Positions 51,002-60,320 of a stretch of 64,000 nt of DNA are shown piece after piece. Origin of the DNA: Burkholderiaceae bacterium (lineage in GTDB: Bacteria > Pseudomonadota > Gammaproteobacteria > Burkholderiales > Burkholderiaceae_A); the NCBI GenBank assembly GCA_018882795.1, contig VERJ01000003.1, positions 1 through 64,000 on the forward strand, read 5' to 3'. The notes under the pieces were generated by a model. The model saw only the letters and a list, made by a program, of their open reading frames with translations, did no database searches and was not told where the DNA came from. The translations under genes were made by a program, and so were the position numbers. Every line of letters starts with the position of its first letter. Position 1 is the stretch's first letter.

Positions 51002-52396
51002 ATGAACCTGGCAGCGCTACTTGAGCGCCAGCGGCTGGCCCATCGGGCCTCGCCGCATCCGGATTTTCGGCAACGTCGTGCTGATCTGTTGTCCTTAAAA
51101 CGCCTGCTGATCGATCATGAGCAGGCGATCTGCGATGCGATTGCGCAGGACTATGGCCATCGATCTTTCCACGAGACCCGGCTCACGGAATTGCTGCCAA
51201 TTCATTCGGGGATTGCTTACACCCTGCGGCATCTTCGCCAGTGGATGCGTGTGCAGTCCCGCGGCGTGGATCGGATTTCCTTCGGCCTGGCCCGCAATCT
51301 TGTGATTCCGCAGCCTGTTGGGGTGGTGGGTGTGCTGGTGCCTTGGAATTTCCCGATCAACCTGGCATTTGTGCCGCTCACCTCAATCTTCGCTGCCGGC
51401 AATCGGGCAATGATCAAGATGAGTGAGCATTCCCGTCACCTCGCGCAGTTGTTGATGCGCATTGTGCCGAATTATTTCCCGCCCGAAAAACTTTGTTTTA
51501 TCGAGGAAACCGGTGGTGTTGGTGAGGCATTCTCTCAGCTTCCGTTTGATCACTTGCTGTTTACCGGATCGAGTCAGACAGGCCGGCTGGTTATGGCGGC
51601 AGCTGCGCGTAATCTCTGCCCGGTCACGCTGGAACTGGGCGGCCGATCACCTGCGGTGGTCTGCGGCGATTTTGATTTGGCGACCGCTGTGGATCGCATC
51701 ATGTATGTGAAGTGCCTAAACGCCGGACAGATCTGCGTGACCGTGGACCATGTTTATGTGCCGCGGGATCAGGTGCGGGCGTTTGTGGCCCGGGCGCGCG
51801 AGGTGGTGGCCCAGCGTTACGGCGACTTGGACTCTGCTGATTACACCTCCATCATTCATCCGCAGGCCTATCAGCGGCTGACGAGATTGCTGGATCAGGC
51901 AGCACAATCGGGCGCTGAAGTGGTACCGCTGCTCCCCGGCGCCACTCGGGACGACGCCCGGCATCGGTTGGCACCACACGTGGTAACGGGGCTGACGCCC
52001 GATGCGCCATTGTTGGCCGGCGAAATATTTGGCCCGATTCTTCCTGTTTTGCCTTATGACGACATTCAGGAAGTAATCGCAACGATTGCATCCGGGCCGA
52101 AACCCTTGGCGTTTTATCCCTTTAGCCACGACCAGCGACTGATTGATACTTTGGTTGATCGCGTGATGTCTGGCGGCGTCAGTGTGAACGACGCGCTCTT
52201 TCATGTCGCCCAGCATGAGCTCCCCTTTGGCGGTGTTGGCGCCTCGGGCATGGGCCACTATCATGGCCGCGAGGGTTTTGAGACTTTCTCTAAGATGCGG
52301 TCAGTCTTCATCCAGGGCCGTTGGTCGATGCTGCATCTGCTCTACCCCCCTTACGGCAAGACGCTAGAGCGTATGCTGCGGTTTCTTGGCCGATAG
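51002..52396 (+). CDS. coniferyl aldehyde dehydrogenase-like aldehyde dehydrogenase
   Basis: PVGVVGVLVPWNFPINLAFVPL; LFTGSSQTGRLVM; LELGGRSPAVV; NAGQICVTVDHVYV. Confidence 0.9.
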   Translation: MNLAALLERQRLAHRASPHPDFRQRRADLLSLKRLLIDHEQAICDAIAQDYGHRSFHETRLTELLPIHSGIAYTLRHLRQWMRVQSRGVDRISFGLARNLVIPQPVGVVGVLVPWNFPINLAFVPLTSIFAAGNRAMIKMSEHSRHLAQLLMRIVPNYFPPEKLCFIEETGGVGEAFSQLPFDHLLFTGSSQTGRLVMAAAARNLCPVTLELGGRSPAVVCGDFDLATAVDRIMYVKCLNAGQICVTVDHVYVPRDQVRAFVARAREVVAQRYGDLDSADYTSIIHPQAYQRLTRLLDQAAQSGAEVVPLLPGATRDDARHRLAPHVVTGLTPDAPLLAGEIFGPILPVLPYDDIQEVIATIASGPKPLAFYPFSHDQRLIDTLVDRVMSGGVSVNDALFHVAQHELPFGGVGASGMGHYHGREGFETFSKMRSVFIQGRWSMLHLLYPPYGKTLERMLRFLGR

Positions 52397-52404
52397 GTGG
52401 CGAT

Positions 52405-52419
52405 AGGTGTCTGACACCT
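52405..52419. repeat. Dispersed palindromic repeat, copy C (single unit)
   Basis: AGGTGTC-T-GACACCT, perfect 7-bp inverted repeat filling the gap between two convergent genes. Confidence 0.8.
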
Positions 52420-53223
52420 TCACTCCCGATTAATCAGCAGCCGGATCTCGGGAATCAGTTCATTGGCGGTCATTCCAATCATGCCGCCCAGTTTTTCCGT
52501 AAGCCGCTCCGCGGCAAGTCCATGAAGTCTTGGCCCCTCAATTGCTGCACGCGCAGGCGGCAAGCCCTGCGCCATCAGTGCGCCGATGAGTCCAGCCAAC
52601 ACATCACCCGTCCCGGCGGTGGCCAGCGCAGCGTTGCCGGTCTTGTTGATGGTGAGCACGCCATCCGGTATGGCAATCACGGTCTGGTGGCCTTTGAGCA
52701 CTGTGATCGCTTTGTAGCGTTGGGCGAGCTGTTGCGCAAAACCTTGCCGATCCGATTGAATATCGGCGGTTGAACATCCCAATAGTCTTGCGGCTTCGCC
52801 CGGGTGTGGTGTGATGATGGTCGCACTTGCGCGGCGGGCACATTGGCGGCCGAGTGCGGCATCCTCGGCAATTAAATTGAGGGCATCGGCATCGATCACC
52901 ATGGGCTGATCGCGATTCAGCATATCGACCATCAGTTGGTGGGCCGCATCGCTCATGCCTAGCCCCGGCCCGACTACCCAAGCATTGATGGGTTTTTGTT
53001 TCGATTGTGCGGCATCAATCACCATCACCTCGGGCGCAATGGGATCCAGCACAGTGTGATCCTGCAGGCTAGGCCGGACCACATAGACCCTGCCGGTGCC
53101 GCAAAACAGTGCGCTGCGTGCCGCAAGAAATGCGGCACCCACCATGCCGGGGCTACCACCCACGATGCCCAGTGCACCGTGGTCACCCTTGTTGGAATCG
53201 ATGGCTCTTGAAAACAGTGGCAT
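52420..53223 (-). CDS. nnrD: ADP-dependent NAD(P)H-hydrate dehydratase (stand-alone dehydratase domain)
   Basis: GDHGALGIVGGSPGMVGAAFLAARSALFCGTGRVYV; IITPHPGEAARLLG; AALATAGTGDVLAGLIGALMAQG. Confidence 0.9.
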   Translation of the reverse strand: MPLFSRAIDSNKGDHGALGIVGGSPGMVGAAFLAARSALFCGTGRVYVVRPSLQDHTVLDPIAPEVMVIDAAQSKQKPINAWVVGPGLGMSDAAHQLMVDMLNRDQPMVIDADALNLIAEDAALGRQCARRASATIITPHPGEAARLLGCSTADIQSDRQGFAQQLAQRYKAITVLKGHQTVIAIPDGVLTINKTGNAALATAGTGDVLAGLIGALMAQGLPPARAAIEGPRLHGLAAERLTEKLGGMIGMTANELIPEIRLLINRE

Positions 53224-53265
53224 TGTGAATGGATTGCGCTGGATGATTTAGCCGAACACTGCCCG

Positions 53266-53297
53266 CCCTGCAATGACCTTGTGTTGTCATTGCAGGG
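53266..53297. terminator. Strong hairpin between prpE and nnrD (terminator/attenuator candidate)
   Basis: Perfect 12-bp inverted repeat CCCTGCAATGAC-cttgtgtt-GTCATTGCAGGG; no obvious U-tract on either strand. Confidence 0.55.
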
Positions 53298-53311
53298 GAT
53301 TACACCGCAAG

Positions 53312-55210
53312 TTAGGCTTTCAGTGCGCTCTTGATTTGTTCAAGTGCACCCGGATCCTCCAGCGTGGTGAGGTCTCCGGAATCCCGGCCTTCGGCAAGGG
53401 CCTGCATGGATCGACGCAGCAGTTTTCCTGAGCGGGTCTTGGGCAGCATGGTCACAAAATGCACGCGGGATGGCCGGGCAATAGCGCCAAGCTCTTTGTC
53501 CACCGTGGCCATGATGGCTTTTTCCTCGGCGGTGCGACCCTCTGGGGTCTTGATGGGGTCCAAATTCTTCAGCACGCAGAACGCCAGTGGCATCTGGCCC
53601 TTGAGCTGATCGGCCACACCCACCACAGCGACTTCGGCCACATTGGGATGGACCTGAATCGCTTCTTCAATCTCGCGGGTGCCAAGCCTGTGGCCTGCCA
53701 CATTGATCACATCATCCGTGCGGCCCAGGATGAAGTAATAGCCATCTTGATCACGCGTAGCGTAGTCGAAGGTGGAGTAATACTTTTTGCCCGGTACGGC
53801 CGTGAAGTAGGTCTTCAGGAATCGCTCGTCATCTCCCCAGACGGTTTGCAGGCAGCCGGGGGGCAGGGGTGGCACAGCGCAGAGCATGCCTTTTTCATCG
53901 GCGCCGACTTCCTCGAACGTGGATTCGTGGATCAGCCGCAGGTCATAGCCGTAGACTGCAAAGCTGGGGCTGCCGAACTTGGTGGGGGTATCTTCCACGC
54001 CGTGCTGGGCCGACATGATGGGCCAGCCCGTCTCCGTCTGCCAGTAGTTGTCAATGATCTTGGCGCCGCCAAGTGCGCCGGAAATCCATTTCGCGGTGGG
54101 TTCATCCAGCGGCTCGCCAGCAAGGAAGAGTCGACGCAGGCACTTGGTGTCGTGCTGGGTCATGTATTTCGGATCCTGCTTTTTCAGCACGCGGGCCGCG
54201 GTGGGTGAGGAGAACATGGTGGTGGCCTGGAAGCGCTCCACAATGCTCCACCAGATGGCGGGATCGGGCACAGTCGGCATGCCCTCATACACAATCGTGG
54301 TTGAGCCGTTGATCAGTGGCCCGTACACAATGTAAGAGTGGCCCACCACCCAGCCGATATCTGAGGTACAGAAAAAGACTTCGCCTGGTTTGCAGTCAAA
54401 GATGTGCTTCATCGATGCTGCGAGTGCCACTGCATATCCACCGGTGTCACGCTGCACGCCCTTGGGCTTGCCCGTAGTACCCGAGGTATACAGAACGTAG
54501 GAGGGGTCAGTTGCCAGCATCTGTTCGCAAGGCACGTTGGCACCGAGGTGCTGCTGGCGCAACGCCGCGTAGTCGACATCGCGGCCCTCGACCTTGGTCA
54601 TGGGCGCCAGGCCGCGATTAATCAGCAAGACCTTTGCCGGTGGTTTTTCGGCCAGGCGGCAGGCCTCATCTACCAGGTGTTTATAAGGCACCTCTTTGCC
54701 GTTGCGCATGCCGGCATCTGCCGAGACCATGACCACCGGTGTTGCATCATCAATGCGCGCTGCCAGCGACGGTGCGGCGAATCCGCCGAAGACCACGGAG
54801 TGAATCGCACCGATACGTGCGCAGGCCAGCATGGCGAAGATTGCCTCGGCGATCATGGGCATATAGACCAGCACACGGTCGCCACGCTTCACACCGAGTG
54901 ACTTCAGGATCGCAGCCATGGCTTGGACTTCCTGGTGCAATTCCTTATAGGTGTAGATTTTTTCCTGCTTGGTCTCGGTAGAGATATAGACCAAGGCCTT
55001 CTGGTCGCCCCGAGTGGCCAGGTGCCGATCAATAGCGTTGTGGCAGAGGTTGGTCTTACCACCCACATACCACTTGGCAAAGGGCGGGTTGGAGAAATCG
55101 AGAATCCTTTCCGGTTTGGCAAACCATTCGATGTGTTGGGCCTGCTCCGCCCAGAAGCCTTCCTTGTCTTCGATCGAGCGTTGATGAAAGTCGGCGACTT
55201 TGCTGGTCAT
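53312..55210 (-). CDS. prpE: propionate--CoA ligase
   Basis: VLYTSGTTGKPKGVQRDTGGYAVAL; GEVFFCTSDIGWVVGHSYIVYGPL; DNYWQTETGWPI; MTSKVADFHQRS start at 55210. Confidence 0.93.
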   Translation of the reverse strand: MTSKVADFHQRSIEDKEGFWAEQAQHIEWFAKPERILDFSNPPFAKWYVGGKTNLCHNAIDRHLATRGDQKALVYISTETKQEKIYTYKELHQEVQAMAAILKSLGVKRGDRVLVYMPMIAEAIFAMLACARIGAIHSVVFGGFAAPSLAARIDDATPVVMVSADAGMRNGKEVPYKHLVDEACRLAEKPPAKVLLINRGLAPMTKVEGRDVDYAALRQQHLGANVPCEQMLATDPSYVLYTSGTTGKPKGVQRDTGGYAVALAASMKHIFDCKPGEVFFCTSDIGWVVGHSYIVYGPLINGSTTIVYEGMPTVPDPAIWWSIVERFQATTMFSSPTAARVLKKQDPKYMTQHDTKCLRRLFLAGEPLDEPTAKWISGALGGAKIIDNYWQTETGWPIMSAQHGVEDTPTKFGSPSFAVYGYDLRLIHESTFEEVGADEKGMLCAVPPLPPGCLQTVWGDDERFLKTYFTAVPGKKYYSTFDYATRDQDGYYFILGRTDDVINVAGHRLGTREIEEAIQVHPNVAEVAVVGVADQLKGQMPLAFCVLKNLDPIKTPEGRTAEEKAIMATVDKELGAIARPSRVHFVTMLPKTRSGKLLRRSMQALAEGRDSGDLTTLEDPGALEQIKSALKA

Positions 55211-55242
55211 GGTGATCTCCTGTTGTCTTTTTATTGTTTTGC

Positions 55243-56445
55243 CTACTTTGCCTGAAGGACTTCTGCTGGAATATGGACCCAGCCTTCCATCAGGATACGC
55301 GCACTGCGGCTCATGATGGCCTTGGTCACAGTCCATTGACCATTCGACTGCTTCGCCTGCGCGCCCACACGAAGCGTGCCGGATGGGTGGCCAAAGCGCA
55401 CGGCCTCGCGCGCCGTGCCTCCGGCGGCAAGATTCACCAGCGTGCCAGGAATCGCGGCAGCAGTCCCGATTGCAACTGAGGCGGTACCCATCATGGCGTG
55501 ATGCAATTTGCCCATGGAAAGCGCGCGGACCAGCACGTCGATCTCGCCGGCCCTGACCATTTTGCCGCTGGAGGCGACATAGTCTTGCGGCGGGGCCACA
55601 AAGGCGACTTTGGGCGTGTGCTGGCGGGTGGTCGCCTCAGCAATATCTTTGATGAGGCCCATGCGTATCGCGCCGTGGGCGCGGATGGTCTCGAACATGG
55701 CGAGCGCCTTGGTATCGTTATTGATGTGATCCTGCAATTCACATCCGGTGTAGCCGATGTCTTTGGCATTGACAAAAATTGTGGGGATACCGGCGGTGAT
55801 CATGGTGGCCTGGAGTCTGCCTACGCCAGGCACATCTAAGGTATCAAGGACATTGCCGGTGGGAAACATGGCGCCACCTCCATCCTCGCCTTCCTCTGCG
55901 GCTGGGTCCATAAATTCCAGCTGCACCTCAGCAGCCGGAAACGTCACCCCATCCAGTTCAAAATCGCCCGTCTCCTGGACTTCGCCATTGGTGATGGGCA
56001 CATGGGCAATGATGGTCTTACCAATATTCACCTGCCAGATGCGTACGGTAACGGTGCCGTTTTCCGGAATGCGACTGCTATCAACAAAGCTATTGCGCAC
56101 GGCAAAAGGCCCAACGGCAGCGGAGAGATTGCCGCAGTTGCCGCTCCAATCCACAAAAGCCTTATCGATGGCCACCTGGCCGAATAGATAATCGACATCG
56201 TGATCCGGCCGTGTGCTTTTGGAAAGAATCACCGATTTGCTGGTGCTAGAGGATCCATTCCCCATGCCATCGATTTGTTTGCCATAGGGGTCCGGGCTGC
56301 CGATGGTGCGCAGCAGAATCGCATCGCGCACAGCGCCGGGCTGCTGTGCGGCAGCAGGCAGATCGCTGAGTTTAAAAAATACGCCTTTGCTCGTGCCACC
56401 CCGCATATAGGTGGCCGGAATCTTGATTTGCGGTAGGTTTTTCAT
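55243..56445 (-). CDS. prpF: 2-methylaconitate cis-trans isomerase PrpF
   Basis: PATYMRGGTSKGVFFKLSDLP; LLRTIGSPDPYGKQIDGMGNGSSSTSKSVIL; start MKNLPQIKIP at 56445 (longer ORF start lies inside the repeat). Confidence 0.95.
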   Translation of the reverse strand: MKNLPQIKIPATYMRGGTSKGVFFKLSDLPAAAQQPGAVRDAILLRTIGSPDPYGKQIDGMGNGSSSTSKSVILSKSTRPDHDVDYLFGQVAIDKAFVDWSGNCGNLSAAVGPFAVRNSFVDSSRIPENGTVTVRIWQVNIGKTIIAHVPITNGEVQETGDFELDGVTFPAAEVQLEFMDPAAEEGEDGGGAMFPTGNVLDTLDVPGVGRLQATMITAGIPTIFVNAKDIGYTGCELQDHINNDTKALAMFETIRAHGAIRMGLIKDIAEATTRQHTPKVAFVAPPQDYVASSGKMVRAGEIDVLVRALSMGKLHHAMMGTASVAIGTAAAIPGTLVNLAAGGTAREAVRFGHPSGTLRVGAQAKQSNGQWTVTKAIMSRSARILMEGWVHIPAEVLQAK

Positions 56446-56448
56446 CTT

Positions 56449-56497
56449 GGTGTCAGGCACGGTGTCAGGCACGATGTCAGGCACCGTGCCTGACACC
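56449..56497. repeat. Dispersed palindromic repeat, copy D: four 12-bp-period units
   Basis: GGTGTCAGGCAC GGTGTCAGGCAC GATGTCAGGCAC CGTGCCTGACACC: three direct units and one inverted unit between the acnD stop and prpF start. Confidence 0.9.
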
Positions 56498-56498
56498 T

Positions 56499-59093
56499 TT
56501 AGGCCGCCTTCTTTGCTTCTAGAAAGTCCTGGGCAAAGCGCTGCAGCACACCGCCGGCCTCATAGATGGAGACTTCCTCTGCGGTGTCTAACCTGCAGAG
56601 CACGGGGACTTCGACGCGCTCGCCGTTTCTGCGGCAAATGACCAGGGTGAGCGTTGCGCGCGGGGTGCGCTTGCCGATCACATCAAAAGTTTCTGTGCCG
56701 TCAATGGCCAAAGTCTTGCGATTGGTGCCAGGCAAAAACTCCAGCGGCAGTACGCCCATGCCCACCAGGTTGGTGCGGTGGATACGCTCAAAGCCCTCGG
56801 CCACAATCGCTTCCACGCCTGCAAGCCGCACGCCCTTGGCGGCCCAGTCGCGGGATGATCCCTGACCGTAATCAGCGCCAGCGATGATGATCAGCGGCTG
56901 CTTTCGGTTCATGTAGGTTTCAATGGCTTCCCACATACGCATGACCTTGCCTTCGGGCTCGACACGCGCCAGCGACCCCTGTTTCACTTGACCATCAATC
57001 ACGACCATCTCGTTGATGAGTTTGGGATTGGCAAAGGTGGCCCGCTGTGCGGTGAGATGATCTCCGCGGTGGGTGGCATAGGAATTGAAGTCTTCCTCGG
57101 GCAGCCCCATCTTGGCCAGGTACTCACCGGCTGCGCTGTCGAGCAGGATGGCGTTGGATGGCGAGAGGTGGTCTGTGGTGATGTTGTCGGGCAGCACCGC
57201 CAACGGGCGCATGGCTTTGAGGGTGCGCTCTCCCGCGAGGGCACCTTCCCAATAGGGTGGCCTGCGGATATAGGTACTCATCGGCCGCCAGTGATAGAGT
57301 GGGCTGACTTTTTCAGTGCTCTCTACGCGGGCCTGGAACATGGGCTCATAGACCTTGCGGAAGTGTTCAGGCTTCACGCTCTTGGCCACAATTGCATCGA
57401 TCTCTTCATCGCTTGGCCAGAGATCCGCTAAGCGAATCTCTTTGCCGCTGGCATCTTTTCCCAGCACATCTTTTTCAATATCAAATCGAATCGATCCAGC
57501 AATTGCATAGGCCACCACCAGAGGAGGTGAGGCCAGGAAGGCCTGTTTGGCATAGGGGTGAATGCGGCCATCGAAGTTGCGGTTGCCCGAGAGCACTGCG
57601 GTGGCATAGAGATCGCGGTCGATGATCTCTTGCTGAATTTTGGGGTCGAGTGCACCGCTCATACCGTTGCAGGTGGTACAGGCAAAGGCCACCACACCAA
57701 AGCCGAGTTGTTCTAACTCGGGCATTAGGCCGGCCTCTTGCAGGTAGAGCGCCACGGCCTTGGATCCTGGCGCGAGTGAGCTCTTCACCCAGGGCTTACG
57801 TCCCAACCCCGCCCGATTGGCGTTGCGGGCCAGAAGGCCTGCGGCGATCATGTTGCGCGGGTTGTTGGTGTTGGTGCAGCTGGTGATGGCGGCAATGATC
57901 ACAGCGCCATCGGGCATCTGGCCTGGTGTCTCCTGATAGGGGGCGGCGATGCCTTTCGCGGACAGATCCGAGGTGGCGACCCGTTTGTGGGGATTGGATG
58001 GCCCGGCCAGGTTGCGCACCACACTTCCAAGATCGAATTTCAGCACGCGCTCATATTGCGCAGCCTTCATCGCATCGGCCCATAAACCGGTGTGCTTTGC
58101 ATAGGTCTCCACCAGTTTCACAAGCGATTCATCGCGGCCTGTCAGACGCAGGTATTTGATGGTCTGCTCATCGATGTAAAACATCGCGGCGGTGGCGCCG
58201 AACTCTGGTGCCATATTGGAAATCGTGGCCCGATCACCCAGTGTGAGGTTGGCTGCACCCTCGCCATAAAACTCCAGATAGGCGGAGACGACCCGCTCCT
58301 TGCGCAGAAACTCGGTGAGCGCGAGCACGATGTCGGTGGCGGTGATGCCCGCCTTGGGCTTGCCTACGAGTTCCACGCCCACGATATCGGGCAGCCGCAT
58401 CCAGGAGGCACGGCCCAGCATGACGCTCTCGGCCTCGAGTCCACCAACGCCAATGGCAATGACACCCAGGGCATCCACCATGGGCGTGTGGCTATCCGTG
58501 CCCACCAAGGTATCGGGATAGGCCACGCCATCCTGTACCTGGATGACCGGGGACATCCGCTCCAGGTTGATCTGATGCAGGATGCCGTTGCCCGGTGGGA
58601 TCACATCCACATTGCGAAAGGCTTTTTTTGTCCAGTCGATGAAGTGGAAGCGGTCTTCGTTGCGACGGTCTTCAATCGCGCGGTTTTTTGCAAAGGCATC
58701 GGGATCGAATCCGCCGCACTCCACTGCCAGTGAATGATCTACAACAAGCTGTGTCGGTACCACGGGGTTGATCATGGCTGGATCGCCGCCCTTTTCCGCG
58801 ATGGCATCACGCAGGCCTGCAAGATCGACTAGTGCCGTCTGGCCCAGGATGTCATGGCAGACCACGCGGGCTGGGAACCAGGGGAAGTCGAGATCACGTT
58901 TGCGATCGATCAGCTGCCGCAGGCAGTCATTGAGAATTCCAGGATCACAGCGACGCACGAGATTCTCGGCGTGGATCTTGGCGGTATAGGGCAGTCCCGC
59001 GTAGGCACCAGGTGTCAGTGCCTCGATCGCGGCCTGTGCATCGAAGTAGTCCAGCGAGGTGCCGGGGAGCGATTTGCGGTGTGCTGTGTTCAT
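56499..59093 (-). CDS. acnD: Fe/S-dependent 2-methylisocitrate dehydratase AcnD
   Basis: Aconitase-family motifs (VGTDSHTPMVDALGVIAIGVGGLEAE, ITSCTNTNNPRNMIAAGLLARNA, GADYGQGSSRDWAAKGVRLAGV); prp operon context; start MNTAHRKSLPGTSLDYFDAQAAI at 59093. Confidence 0.95.
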   Translation of the reverse strand: MNTAHRKSLPGTSLDYFDAQAAIEALTPGAYAGLPYTAKIHAENLVRRCDPGILNDCLRQLIDRKRDLDFPWFPARVVCHDILGQTALVDLAGLRDAIAEKGGDPAMINPVVPTQLVVDHSLAVECGGFDPDAFAKNRAIEDRRNEDRFHFIDWTKKAFRNVDVIPPGNGILHQINLERMSPVIQVQDGVAYPDTLVGTDSHTPMVDALGVIAIGVGGLEAESVMLGRASWMRLPDIVGVELVGKPKAGITATDIVLALTEFLRKERVVSAYLEFYGEGAANLTLGDRATISNMAPEFGATAAMFYIDEQTIKYLRLTGRDESLVKLVETYAKHTGLWADAMKAAQYERVLKFDLGSVVRNLAGPSNPHKRVATSDLSAKGIAAPYQETPGQMPDGAVIIAAITSCTNTNNPRNMIAAGLLARNANRAGLGRKPWVKSSLAPGSKAVALYLQEAGLMPELEQLGFGVVAFACTTCNGMSGALDPKIQQEIIDRDLYATAVLSGNRNFDGRIHPYAKQAFLASPPLVVAYAIAGSIRFDIEKDVLGKDASGKEIRLADLWPSDEEIDAIVAKSVKPEHFRKVYEPMFQARVESTEKVSPLYHWRPMSTYIRRPPYWEGALAGERTLKAMRPLAVLPDNITTDHLSPSNAILLDSAAGEYLAKMGLPEEDFNSYATHRGDHLTAQRATFANPKLINEMVVIDGQVKQGSLARVEPEGKVMRMWEAIETYMNRKQPLIIIAGADYGQGSSRDWAAKGVRLAGVEAIVAEGFERIHRTNLVGMGVLPLEFLPGTNRKTLAIDGTETFDVIGKRTPRATLTLVICRRNGERVEVPVLCRLDTAEEVSIYEAGGVLQRFAQDFLEAKKAA

Positions 59094-59127
59094 GATGCGA
59101 AGACCTGTTTCAGAATGGATGCAGGAA

Positions 59128-60297
59128 TTACTTGCGTTTGTCGATGGGCACAAACTTCTGGTCTTCAGGTCCGGTGTAGTTGGCGCTCGGTCGAATGATT
59201 TTTCCGTCTTGACGCTGCTCAATGATGTGGGCGCTCCAGCCTGATGTGCGCGAGATCACAAAGAGCGGGGTGAACATGGCCGTGGGCACGCCCATCATGT
59301 GATAGCTGACCGCGGAAAACCAATCCAGATTGGGAAACATTTTTTTTGCATCAGCCATGACGCTCTCAAGGCGATCAGCAATGTTGAACATCTTCATGTC
59401 ATTGGCCAGACGTGAAAGCTTGCGGGCCACCTCCTTGATGACTTTGTTACGTGGATCGGAGATGGTGTAGACCGGGTGGCCAAAGCCGATGACCACTTCT
59501 TTATTTTCCACACGGTGGCGGATGTCAGCCTCGGCCTCGTCGGGCGTGTTGTAGCGCTTCTGGATTTCGAACGCGACTTCATTGGCGCCGCCATGTTTTG
59601 GGCCGCGCAGGGCGCCGATGGCGCCGGTGATGCAGGAGTAGAAATCTGAGCCCGTGCCAGCAATCACACGGGCAGTGAAGGTGGAGGCATTGAATTCATG
59701 TTCGGCATACAAGATGAGCGAGGTGTGCATCGCCTGGACCCAGTCCTGTGGCGGTTTTTTTCCATGGAGCAGATGTAGAAAGTGGCCGCCAATGGAGTCA
59801 TCGTCGGTCTCCACATCGATCATCTTGCCGTTGTGGCTGTAGTGGTACCAATAGAGCAGCATAGAGCCGAGCGAGGCCATCAATCGATCAGCGATGTCCC
59901 GCGCGCCAGGCGCACCATGGTCTTCTTTTTCAGGAAGATTGCAGCCGAGGGCGGATACCCCAGTACGCATTACATCCATGGGATGGCTCGAAGCGGGCAG
60001 TGCTTCCAACGCCGACATGACATTGGCGGGTAGGCCGCGCAGGGCACGCAGTTTATTTTTATAGCCGATGAGCTCGGGCCGATTGGGCAGCTTCCCATGG
60101 ACCAGTAGATACGCGATTTCCTCGAACTCACAGACATCAGCCAGATCCAGGATGTCATAACCGCGATAGGCCAAATCATTGCCCGTGCGGCCAACCGTGC
60201 ACAGCGCTGTGTTACCGGCAGTCACGCCCGAGAGCGCCACAGATTTTTTTGCCTTCGGGACGGCAGGTTCAGCGGAGGGTTTAATTTTGTTAGGCAT
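59128..60297 (-). CDS. prpC: 2-methylcitrate synthase
   Basis: [78 protein letters not shown]. Confidence 0.96.
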   Translation of the reverse strand: MPNKIKPSAEPAVPKAKKSVALSGVTAGNTALCTVGRTGNDLAYRGYDILDLADVCEFEEIAYLLVHGKLPNRPELIGYKNKLRALRGLPANVMSALEALPASSHPMDVMRTGVSALGCNLPEKEDHGAPGARDIADRLMASLGSMLLYWYHYSHNGKMIDVETDDDSIGGHFLHLLHGKKPPQDWVQAMHTSLILYAEHEFNASTFTARVIAGTGSDFYSCITGAIGALRGPKHGGANEVAFEIQKRYNTPDEAEADIRHRVENKEVVIGFGHPVYTISDPRNKVIKEVARKLSRLANDMKMFNIADRLESVMADAKKMFPNLDWFSAVSYHMMGVPTAMFTPLFVISRTSGWSAHIIEQRQDGKIIRPSANYTGPEDQKFVPIDKRK

Positions 60298-60320
60298 AGT
60301 TTTTTGCTTCCTCGGTTAAA

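Noticed and set aside
56446-56496. N-terminal extension of prpF (MSGTVPDIVPDTVPDTK)
   Set aside because: This is translation of the tandem intergenic repeat; the conserved PrpF start is MKNLPQIKIP at 56445.
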